From: Nematostella vectensis
Lineage: Eukaryota; Cnidaria; Anthozoa; Actiniaria; Edwardsiidae
DNA length: 64,000 nt
Assembly (NCBI RefSeq): GCF_932526225.1
Contig: NC_064038.1
Coordinates: 6,060,741 to 6,124,740 of the forward strand
Reading direction: 5' to 3'
Part shown: in pieces, positions 1-11,200 of the stretch
Layout: every line of letters begins with the position of its first letter
How positions within the stretch are numbered: the stretch's first letter is position 1
Notes under the pieces: model-generated
Told to the model about the DNA's origin: nothing
Database searches by the model: none
The model's input: the letters and a program-made list of their open reading frames with translations, nothing else
Program-made: the position numbers and the translations under genes

Positions 1-1074
1 CAGATTTGAAAAATTCCCGGAAAAATTTGAGAAAAAACATAAGCAATCCTCAGCTAATGGCTCAGCGACACACACAAGCGCAAAAAAACGAGCAAGCCAA
101 CTGGTCGTGAAAAAAACTCCACGTACCTAAGCCAAAGTCACCGCTTCGCCTCTTAAGTGCCAAGAGTATAAAAGTGTTACATCTTTATGTTTTTCATTCA
201 CAAACGATACATTTTAATTGTGTTGATTTAAGTGGATGGTGGCTTAACGACGATGAAATAGTAAAATGCTTACCTTGAGAGCTCAATCGAAATTTTACAG
301 CTCATCTGACTGATCGATCACTCCGACTCCGAGCGCACTGGAATAGAGAACAATGGATGATTGAATTAACAGGTACTCGGGAGGGCTGTGTAACCTTCTC
401 CTTTTATTGGATAATCATCTCGCGTATTCTCCTTACCCTTGGCCAAATAAGGGGGTTGATCAGGGGCGGATCCAGGGGGTAGAGTGGGGATTGAGCCGGA
501 AAGGGAGGGTGAAGGGTTAAGGGGAGTCCTACCAACCCGAAATGGGGAACCAAAATATGTAATTATACATATAGACTTGGACTTATTTGAGAGGTGCCGG
601 GAAGTGTTAAGCAGCTAGCATATCATCTCCCAGCATTCCACCGCACCCAGTCATTTATCACTCGCAAAGACAGATTATTCAAACATATGTGTTATAGAGA
701 ATTATATCCTCGTATTGTCCATGGGCCGTATTCAATTCAAATGCATGCAAAATAAATTAAGTCGATTGTTTCATCTCCATTTGCATTGAATACGACTATG
801 GATAATACCACATTTGAACTTAGCCTACGGGACGGGGGAAAATCAAAATAATAGAATCAATTTGAAAATTTAAAAGCCGCATGTGAAAATGCATGTTCTG
901 TCTTGTATTCATTCATCGTTTCCACGTTTCCACCAGCCTATGTAAATTTATAATGTCCTCGCTATCGTATCCTTTGTGATTAATGACGAGTGTCCCACTA
1001 GACGGTTGGCTGTGCCGACAATAGTCGAGGAGAGATCAAATTTTTTCCGAGACTAATTACAATCAACTTTCACC

Positions 1075-1335
1075 TTACGAACATCCCGCTATTACGAACA
1101 GAAATACAGTTAATCCTCGCCTTTCCGACATCCCGCTTGTACGGATACGACTCACGGGTATCCTATTATTACGGACATCCCGCATCCGGTTATTACGGAC
1201 AACACGTTATCACGGGTAATGCCTCGAAGACACCCGTTACTGCGGATACTTTGTTAATATGCTCACACAAAAACATCCCCCTGCAAAGCATAGAAAGAAA
1301 TGACTGAAATTATCTCCCGTTACGGACCCGTAACA
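1075..1335. repeat. decayed TTACGGACATCCCGC-type repeats
   Basis: The motif 'attacggacatcccgc' and variants (ttacgaacatcccgc, ttccgacatcccgc, ttattacggacaac, gttacggacccgtaac) recur at least six times in about 260 bases. Serial short motifs of this kind are typical of subterminal regions of pogo/Tigger-like DNA transposons. No transposase is visible nearby, so this is probably a degraded non-autonomous fragment. Confidence 0.4.
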
Positions 1336-3416
1336 GCCAGACTTGTCTGCGAATAACCAAGTCCACATTTGATTTGTCTTTAAAAACATAAATAAGACTT
1401 TTGTCTTGATCCGTGAAATCTTCTGACACACGCGCTTCTTAACCCCCCCCCCCCCCCCCCCCCCTCCCTCCCTCCCTGTACGCTCCTGATCATGTTTCTC
1501 CCATTCTAGTTGAAACAACGATGTTGGACATCTCTTATGTGATGATATCCAAACAAGTACAGTTAAGGGCAGTTATTGAAAGCTGGAAAATAGAGATATG
1601 ATAACATGATGGATTGTATATGTAACGGTGAACTACAACAGAGAACTGGAATAACGAGATTCATTAGTCGAAATTCATTCGTGCGTCTCCTGCACTAAAA
1701 ACGGATGTCCCGACTTTGTGAGATCAAGTTGTAACACGTATGACAACACGTAGGCAACACGGTATGACTAGAAAGACCACCCTACCTTTATCCGTTCTTA
1801 CCGGGTTCCCATCCCTTGGAGAGAACCGTGAGACAGCTTGGGGTCTGGGACGAGCTAATGGCTTCTGTGATGTCACAACTCTTATGTACCACAGAAAACC
1901 CGATTCTGAACCACGGATAAGAGCGCCTGGGACTAGACTGTAGAAAGTCTACTGACAAGCTGTAAAAAAAAAGGTGGCATGCGTAGGTGCGGTGAATATA
2001 GGGAAATAAACATGACATGAAAATATTGAAAATATTGTGTTTTTTACGACTGAAAAAGACTGAGCTGTTTCTTTGTTTCTTCGAGCGTTAGCCCTTCGTC
2101 ATAAAAGTCTTCATAAAAAAAAAAACACGATTTTTAGAACATAACAAGAAAATGTGCTTACATATGTGCTGATCGCCGCAAAAATACCCATTCCCACCTC
2201 CTTTGTTCTGAATACTGGCAGTGACATGTTTTCCTCAGGCTTCGCGCGGCCCCGCGGGTTAGCGGGATAAGGGAGTTTCCTCCATCTTTCCCGTAACCTA
2301 TTCAACATGTTGGCCGATTAACATGATCGATTTGGATAGATCGCTAATAGTGAAGTACTTTATTAATTCAGTATCTCTCAGCTACGATCAAAATTAAAGG
2401 GTATGAGGTTCATTTTTTGAAGTAAATTTTCTTAAAATCTTCTGTCGCTTTGGTCGAAAGTCCGTGAGGTTTTATGTCGTAGGGGTCTTTAATGACATTG
2501 GCCGAATTATTCGAGAAAAAGATCCATGCACTGACAGCTGTGGGCGAGATATAAACCATTTCGAGACAAAAATCATTGTCAAGCAAAAAGAATTATCAGG
2601 ACTTTTTCTTGGTATACATTCCATATTTTGGTAGGTTGTACAATTTCTAAAATCACGCAAAAGGGGTAGAACGGCAGGAAAGACGCCGGGAAGAAAATAA
2701 CCTTTGTGAAATAACTCATACAGAGTTACAGTTAAAGCAAGGCTCGAATTTAATTCCTGATATCTGAAATACCGACAACTATTTCTTGATATGTAATGAC
2801 AACTTCATAGTTTACTTTAATAAAAAAAAGTCTTACATGCTTGAATTAGGCCTGATTCATTGAAAAACACTATTCGTGTCAAAACACTTCTCAAATACTA
2901 TAAACGTAGATTCTACAATATTATTGTAAAAAAGAGTTTTTCAAAATGGGGGGGGGGGGGGGGGGAACCATGCCCGTTTTGTCACAATACCGCAAAATGT
3001 ACTGAAACGACTTTTTATACCGTTTCAACGGCAAATAAAACGCGGCGTGCGTGTACATCCAAACAAATTGCCAGCGAGAGCAAGAGATGAAAAGATCGCC
3101 ACTCGGAAATACCACAACTTTTTGCATCTCAGAAATATGTCTTATTCCACTTTTAACGACTGCTAAGAAAAAAATGTCTTGCGAAGACATCGGCTGTACC
3201 AAGCCATTTTTTTTACAAACGAGCTCAAATAGACCACAAAAACCCAAACAAATTCGTAATGGATTAAAAACATGACAGTGTTCTGAACGTGGCGGCAGGG
3301 TTTCGCCATCACAATTCAACGATTATTCGGCATTCATAGCGACGGGGACAAAGAAATGGCATTTACCAAAGACAATCGCCGACTCCAACACCGCCATTTC
3401 CTCATGTCCTAGAAAA

Positions 3417-3564
3417 GGTGGCGCTATTAAAGCTTCGAATAAAGATCCGACTAGAAAATATTTGTTAGAAAAAGAAATGTAAAGCAAAAAGGTGTCGCTA
3501 CTAAGGCGTGCTTTGAATAAAGACCCGAAAAAAAATTAGTTTGAAAAAGAAATGTAAAGCAAAA
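3417..3564. repeat. two-copy tandem repeat, ~74 bp
   Basis: Two adjacent units (3417-3490 and 3490-3564) share the order ggtg-cgct-act/att-aaag, a central aataaagayccga and a terminal gaaaaagaaatgtaaagcaaaa. Divergence is moderate, so this is an old tandem duplication. No coding content is seen. Confidence 0.6.
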
Positions 3565-6500
3565 TGAATCGAACTCTTCTGAGAAGAAGTGAGCGACCAC
3601 AAAAAATTATTAACTAATTTCAGCTTTTGTGAAGCCATAAAGAGCAAAGTAAAATTAGATTACCGATTTGTATAGAATTTTGATTGCGATCGTTTGTACT
3701 ATCAACGGGGGACAACTTCCCGCGGGGAAAACCAAACGTAGGGGCAATGGCGAGGGGAGAAGTTACGCGATGTCCACAGCTGTCTAACGTATGATCGCAA
3801 CGTTGCCAGGATCGGCTTAGTGCAGGAGGTTTTGTTCTGTTGAACGCTGGCGGAAAAACAGCCAAGGAACTAGGAATGAGGAAAGACAATAAGCATCACA
3901 CAAGGTGATAAAGATGATCAAAATAGCCGAACCAACTGCAAATCAACTGTTAAATGGATGTACTTAGGATTTAGAAATCACAAAAAGTACAATATGGCTT
4001 GCCGTACTTCATTTAATTTGATAGTTTTGTAACCGGCTAAATTGACATTTATTTTATGGGCGGAAGCCCTCTTCAAATAGTGCGCTCAGGCAAGACATCC
4101 ACACGAAACACGGTAAACTGCGAGTTTTTTTTATTACACTAAAACCAAACTAGTACCATATTTTACAATGTACTTATCAAGGATTCAATCACGCATAAAG
4201 AATAATAGATGCGAATGAATTGACTGATTAATGTCTTTGGCAGTTCCAGATATTTCTGATTCTTACACTTTTGTGCAACGGGAATTTAAAAAAAAATCAA
4301 TTGCTTATAATTGTCATTTGTTGTTAAGATATTTTCTAAGATGTATGCTCTAATTTTCCCTGCTTGTATAGCTCTAATTGGTGTCGCTGGGATGGGCAAG
4401 CGAGTTAATTCACTTATGGCCTCTTTGTTTCTCTTTTGTTTGAAGCCACATGCTTTGATTGCAGAAATAAGGAAGGCGATTTGAGCACGTCAGTCAATGC
4501 TATACTTGATAGCTTATAATCAGTACACAAGAGTCGAGATATTGGCTCGGATATACTATTGCTATTCTAGGATGGTGCTGGATTGGTTTCAGAAGACTTT
4601 CGTAGACCCTTTAGTTATGTTTCTTATATGTAATGTATATTTACTTATTGAGTGTCACGATGTATTTTTTTTTATTACAAAGCTCATCGACAGACAATGG
4701 GAGAGCTCTGACAGACCCGAGGGAGAGAGTGCTTGAATTCCATTTGCTGCCATGGAGCTAAAAACCAGCGGGAAGTAGCGCCCATAGAGTTAAAAACTTT
4801 GAGAACTGTTGATTAAACAGTTATCTCATTGCTTACTTTACGTCGAGAAAACGCGTTTTCTAAACACTTCGGCTTTGATACATGTTAAAACACCTACTCT
4901 TTCCGTAATACTGAAAGTGTTTGATCTAGATTTATTATAAGCCCTTGAGAGGGTGAGAAATATTACATTACATTAGCGCAATAAAAAGTAACTAACCAAT
5001 TATAGAAATAGCCGAAACCCTTCGCAAATAATTCACACACGTAAAAGATTTGAGACTTACAAATAGTTTTTTTTCCGGAGCATAATAAAAGAGACATAGA
5101 AAAGGTTTTATTTCTTTGAAATTCAAGCTGACAAGTTCCCGGCGAAGAGAGAGACAGAAGGAGTTTTTGTCAAAGTACGATTCGTTTGTTCATCTCAGTA
5201 AATTCGCACAAAATAGCTCGGATTACTGTCAATACTCTTTTGTAATGAAAGTATTTTTTCTTCGATGACAGAAGTGTCAGCCCGAACTTGAGCTTACGAT
5301 TCTTCGTTTTGTTTTAGTACCGGTTTCGCGTTCAACTTGTCAGCGTATTGCTAAAGCTCATAAGAAAATAGCCATACTATACTCATAAAACCCAACCAAT
5401 TGACAACTATTGCCAATAAACCACAAAACAACGACATTCAAGTTTTCGCACTGAAACCTTGGCGAGCGTTAGGACATTTCCAACAGAAACGTCTCAAGAG
5501 TTTACTTGGTAAAGACATCGTCCAAAACAGCTTGCTTCTGTTTCATTCAAAGTGTAATCGTTTATTTTTGATTAGGTAATAGTATCATGGATGGACGAGC
5601 AAGTAAAAAGCAAATGTAAGCAGTTTTCATTAAGCCATAAGCATATGTTTTCCATCTGTACCGTTCCCAGACATGACTAAGTAAATGCATCCTGGGTCTC
5701 AGCATAAGCAAGAGCAGCTATATCCAGACTCAATAGGTCGACAAAAATTATCTGCTCAAAACCCTTCCTTATTTTGAAAATAATTTAGAAGTCTACAAGC
5801 ACAAAGTAAACTTTCCAGCCCCTTCTATGCAATTTTGAAAGGCCATTGAATAGATATTTAAAAATCTATTAGGCGTAGCGAAAATAATATTTGGATTTCC
5901 AATAAAGACAATAGATGGTGGAAATTGTATTTTAATATCCCATACAGAATATTGCTTCAGAGATGGGTGTTTACGCGAAATCTATCGGATTGGTAGATTT
6001 CAGATTGAAAAAATAGATAAAGGGAAAAGAGGGTAAAACGGTGCTTAGAGTGAGATGAAACTGCACAACTCAGTTTAGAACTTTTTGACTACTCCTGTGT
6101 TTCTAAATCATAGTTAGAAATTACTGCGAAATTACCACAAGTTAAGTCACCGGAAGATGAAGTTAAATTACCATGAAATTACCGTAACCAAAACAAAGCA
6201 ATATAATTCTTAACGATCTAAAAATATTATTTATGCCTCATTGTTAGTAAATATGACTTGTGCCGTGTAGAAAATGTATCGACCTTGAATTAAGGGGAGA
6301 GTCTGCAATTAGCGAGTGCCAGTTAAAAGGACTGATCTTTGGCGTCTAGGTCTGCCGCCTTAGAGAAAATCTCATTGCAGACCGCTAAGGACCCCGCACT
6401 TTGTGATACTTCAAGTGGCCGCTAACAACCTATTCTAACTTTAACGCAAAAACATCAAAAAGCTTTGATACATTAATAGTGACGATGATCGGGGAAATGT

Positions 6501-7136
6501 GAGGCATTTTTAAAGAGGGAGCCCGTCGAAACAGTTAATAAATGAACAAATGTACGTTGTACGGTTTCGTCGCGAACTGTGGTTTAATATCGACATAAAG
6601 AGAAACCGGATGGGGTTTAGGCAAGAGCGCGTCTTGAATCACTCGATCACGTCTTAAAACGCGGTAAACCAGCCTATACGAGAGCATAGTCGCATTGGTG
6701 AAGCTTTTGCGTCCGTTGTCGGAGCAGCGCCTCAATGCACCTGCGAATAGAGTGGTTCTTCTCATAGTAAAGGCGCAAAAAAGAGGACCCGGTATAACAC
6801 GTTTGCGTCACTTCCCTGCCCGAACCCGATACATAAACAAGGCAGCGGCGCATGCCTAATCAAATCAGCCATCTATCTGACGAGTCGATTCAAGTACAAT
6901 GCAATTTACACTGCAGAGGAGTCCCATAACCATATTAAGGGGCCAGTAATTAATAATGCATGCTTAGTTGAACAATTGCTTAATTTATTTAAAATTCTTT
7001 GAAGCCTGTGAGGCGGAGTGTTTGTAAAGAATGGGGGCACAGCTGTGCCGGCTCTGATTCCATTTTCTGTGTGCATGCTATGGGTAATGACCTTTAAGAG
7101 TCCTCGACACCCGAGCTGAAGCCGAAAAACGACTAA

Positions 7137-7258
7137 AACGTTGCCCGCGAAACTCTCGCCCTCAAACCAGCCCTAGCCAAGCTCAGGGAAATAACCAACG
7201 CAGAACATCATCGCTTTCGTGCCTATTTACACCGAACGGACCCTAACGCCATACCAAT
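7137..7258 (+). pseudogene. short coding-like remnant or orphan exon
   Basis: After a TAA at 7134-7136 the frame reads about 40 residues of plausible protein (it contains ETLALKPALAKLREITNAEH, then HHRFRAYLHRTDP). It ends at a good splice donor, gtgagt, at 7259. Just upstream a different frame reads AEAEKRLK, as though one base had been lost. I recognise no family. It could be a decayed exon, a retro-copy remnant or chance; without an upstream acceptor in frame I treat it as a possible broken gene fragment. Confidence 0.25.
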
Positions 7259-8068
7259 GTGAGTAACATTCCGGTATATTTTTGGGGAAAAAACCTTTAA
7301 CATATTTTTTATGGAAGAAATTTTACAAAGATCTTAAAATGCCGGACTTTTTAGTCTTTTGGGGTAAAGATTTGATATCGGATTTGCTTTTGGTACTTAG
7401 AGAGTTCCCCATTTTCTGTGTTTTGTAAGTTAAACACATTTTTTATTTCTCGTATTTTTTGTTATCAGAAATGTACGAAATATTTTTTTGGGTGGAACTT
7501 TTTTCTGTTAGGTTCAAATATTGTGTATATTTTTGGTATGAATAAATAAGAGATCGGTTAATGTGGAATTGATACTCGTTATCGCAAGAAACGATAATTT
7601 AATTTATATCTAATTCTTTTCCGATAACGATGTACCAGATTTGTTATCACTCTGATCGAAAACAATCAAATTTATGATTATTTTTCGATCCGTTTCAATA
7701 ACAAAATCACCCAGGAACAGTAACTTGTATAATATCATCGCATACGAATTAGGCCTAAGCAAATTAGTTATCGCGCGCGAGTTCGTAATTTTTGTTTCAC
7801 TTTTCCGTTCGACAAGCACTCGAAGCCGGGCAAAACAGCTTACAAAGATTCATTTTGTTCCTCTCCTTTTTGCGTCGGTTATTGGGTTATATGCTTCATT
7901 TCCTGACGCACAAGGGTCATTGCCGTGTAAATAGCCTTCCACAGTGTGTGATACACGCGCTCAAACGCAAACTCATATCCGTTTTTCAATCGACCTTAAT
8001 ATACGCTGTGCTAAAACACCAGACTAACAACAACCGGGCGTTTTTCTGCACGCAGGCTAGCAGGCAAA
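7259..8068. other. non-coding, upstream of zinc-finger gene
   Basis: AT-rich sequence with no supported gene up to about 7780, then a more GC-balanced stretch (7780-8068) that probably includes the promoter and 5' UTR of the zinc-finger gene. No canonical TATA box is recognisable. The short frames at 7674-8130 look fortuitous. Confidence 0.5.
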
Positions 8069-8266
8069 ATGTCTCGAGGGATCCCAGATCTAGACAAACT
8101 TCCCCCGGGCTGCAAATACCTCGATTGTAACGAGGCCAGAGACGTGCTGAAGAATCTGCCTACATGGCGTTTACCGAATGGGTCGGTGTTGGCGCCTTTC
8201 GGAGGAGAACTGTACCAAGTCGTCGAGCTTCCTATGGGATGCGGTGAACATTGCAAAAGTGCACAG
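8069..8266 (+). CDS. zinc-finger gene exon 1
   Basis: Encodes residues 1-66, beginning MSRGIPDLDKLPPGCKYLDC. The start is the first ATG of a frame that stays open to the donor CAG|GTATCT at 8267. The exon ends in phase 0, and retaining the intron would give a stop six codons later. Cysteines at CKYLDC and MGCGEHC could bind metal or form a small novel fold. Two weaker donors, at 8244 and 8259, would splice directly to exon 3 in phase, so an isoform skipping exon 2 is conceivable. Confidence 0.7.
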
Positions 8267-11200
8267 GTATCTAGCAAATGAAGAAACGCGTTCTCAGTTT
8301 CTCCTCTTTTTTCTGTGCAAGTAGCCCCTTTGAATAGAAAACGGCTGATTTCTTGTAGAATACAAGAAAAAAATATTTAAAATTGGTAAACATTTATGAA
8401 TATGAAACACGGATTTGATTTGTATTGTATAAATTCAATTGAATTACGATTTTGTTTTTATATTCAATTCAAGATCACCTGTTTTAAGCCATTTCTTCTA
8501 AGCGAGAAATCGCACTTAAACAAGCGTAGTTAAGGAGATAGTGTTTCGTCTTTTTTGCCGTTCTGTCTCCTAGATACACGAGAGAAATTCGCGGTTGCTA
8601 AAACTAAACGCAAAAGTATTTCTTTTGAAAAGGAAGAGATGTTAAGAAAAACAGAATGATGGCAATCCTGCGCTGATTTATTTTTTGGCAGCATTTAGAG
8701 ATTGATGGGCTATGGTCATAGAGCCACACTAACCGTTCTAGTATGCCATTCAAACCTGGCGAGAATTTCCTTCAGATGAAAATGAAAGAAATTTATTCAA
8801 TCACTGAATACCTAAGAATAGCCGGTTTGAATGCACCTAGGAAATTAGTTTCCCCTCACAGCACGGGAATGTCACTGTTATTTTTATGGACGCCAAGAAA
8901 TTCGCGTACAATTACATCTTCCTCACTTCCAAGGATTTATGCCTTTCAAGTTACATCCGTAAATTAGGGATTTCTTCAGGAATTAATCACAGAATGATGT
9001 GTGATGTGCGTCCTTACGCTAGCCGTTGTAGGACTTTAAAAGATAAGTCACAGCTAATAAAAACTTAATTTCTTTGGAGGCCAATTAAAAAGTTAACTTA
9101 GACAACCAGGAAATCAAACAAACGGACAACCGAGACTGGTAAAAACCTCACTACAGCATCGAAAAAATCCACAAGCTAACAAAAAGATGACTGCAAACAG
9201 CGAAATAAAAATAGAAAAGAAGCGAGAAGCTCCTGTATTTGTTTTAACTAAAGGTTTTCCGATTACACGAGGCTATTTCAAAACAAATTTTTGCTGAGTT
9301 TTTCTTATATTTTGAAGCTATTTCTTTCGCATTTTATTGATAATAAAAGAATTCAACGAGTCGAGAAATATAATTAAATTTGTACAATGAGATGTGTGCT
9401 AATCGCAGCTCTTCGATACCAGCTGCGCAGATTCGCACACTCTTCACTATTGTTATATCTGTTGATATTATTCAAACTCAGCCTTCAATAAACCATCCAT
9501 AGGAGGGATCGGTGCATTCAATGGAGGGCACGGTGCAAAAGCAATGACTTTCCGACCGCAAACACGCAAAATTGTTGTTTTTATAGCGGTGAAGCGTCAG
9601 CATAAAAATACAGAATAGTAGCCTCCTCTATATCAATAAATAACTACGAACGAGTTAAGAATTAATACCGACCAGCCAAATTGACTATATCTTGGTATTT
9701 TACATTTCAAAGTATAACTTCAGGGTAGTTTTCTTTTACGCTTTGGGAGAAGTGTTAAAAAAAAGCCGTTAAAGCATAACGAACCTACTCGATGAATCTA
9801 AAAAGAAAACATTTAGCAAGACGAAGCAATTAAAGAATTAAAGTTAGATAATTGTTGAGTTTCAAATCCGTTCCGAAGAAAATTTCATTTTTGAAGAATA
9901 GAAGGAATAGAATTATTACTCCTTATTTCTATATTTTTTAAAGTTAATTTCCATATATAGTCTAATGGTTTAATTCCACAAACAAAGACATAGTTTTTAT
10001 ACCCAGCAATTAGTATACTGAAATATTTGTCTTAGACAAAATGAATAATATAACTTCGCAGGAAAAAAAATGTATTTGTAAAAACGTCGAGATATGTTAC
10101 TAAAAACATTAAAGTTCTGTAAAAATGGTCAGCGTTTCAGCGAGAGTCAGTTTTGTATCGCGTTTTATGGCAGTAAGATAATTCTTAATTGTACCCCATA
10201 CGAAAAGTGTGAAAAATGGCTATGTGCTGAATCGTTACAAGCCTTTGAAGTGGCAAAAAAATCTAACAAGTATTTGTATCTAAGATGAGATGTAGAAAAT
10301 GAAAAAAAACACCTAAAATTCTAATATTCTTAAAGCAAACACAGCACCGCTCAGTTTAAAATATAGTGTCCCGCTGCCTATGAAAACTTTTGCTTTCCAA
10401 TTTCTTTTTATTTTTTGCAAGTGACAAGAATATCCCAGTGTCGAACTTTCCTCAATATCACTAATAAACGAGCTCTATCGATAATTTTATCGTGACTAAA
10501 TATAAAGCTGTACAAAGTTTTTTTAAATAGAAATATTTTCAGCGTCAACCATATTAGTTAACAAACTTTAATGCACAGTGCATGGCTCACATCTTCACAA
10601 AACTAAATCAGTCTTTTTTTCTTAGCCTAAAACAGAAACTCCAGTACCAAGTGTGATATCAGAAAATATCAGACTCATCAACAACCAATGGCTGCGATTC
10701 CGGCAAAGTCACAGGGAAGAATACAGCAGATATTCCACAAGCCGAGATGAATGCATGCAAATGCCCGTATACTACACAGGTTAGTGAGATGGTGAGAGTT
10801 TCCCCAAACGACTCATTATAACTCTAGATTTATGATCAATGAGAACGAAATGATAAAGGAGGGCAATCGGAAGATTTTTTAAAGTGTATAGGATTTACTT
10901 TAAGGTCTGTAACAATAAATTTAAGCATTATTTCCATTAAAATGAGAGAGGGATTCAGTGTTGAGTTTTAAGCGAAAAATGGGGACTACATGTCGTCGAT
11001 GACTCAACTTTCAAATTAAAAAAAAAAAAAACTAGGGAAAACATGACGGTGCAAAAGGACCCGAATCGCACCTTGTAATTGACGTTTTTCGCTAAATATT
11101 TTCTCGAACACCCATGCACATTTTTAGGTTTCAAGTATACGAGATCTCCAAGGAAAAGAGTTCTTAGGTAACATGCTTAGTAACACGTACACTATACCAG

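Larger units (their letters stand above)
1..7136. other. gene-free stretch, AT-rich
   Basis: I see no coding region with family similarity here. Short open frames are scattered on both strands without convincing composition. The stretch contains homopolymer runs (about 22 C at 1443-1464, about 18 G at 2948-2965), decayed terminal-repeat-like sequence at 1075-1335, a two-copy tandem repeat at 3417-3564, and a motif resembling a transposon end near 464-480 (GGGGCGGATCCAGGGGG). A minus-strand frame at 6535-6765 (76 codons) is somewhat GC-richer than its surroundings but matches nothing I recognise. Confidence 0.6.

Noticed and set aside
2921-3319. 132-codon minus-strand frame
   Set aside because: Its end runs through a G-homopolymer (poly-Pro), composition follows the AT-rich background, and no domain is recognisable.
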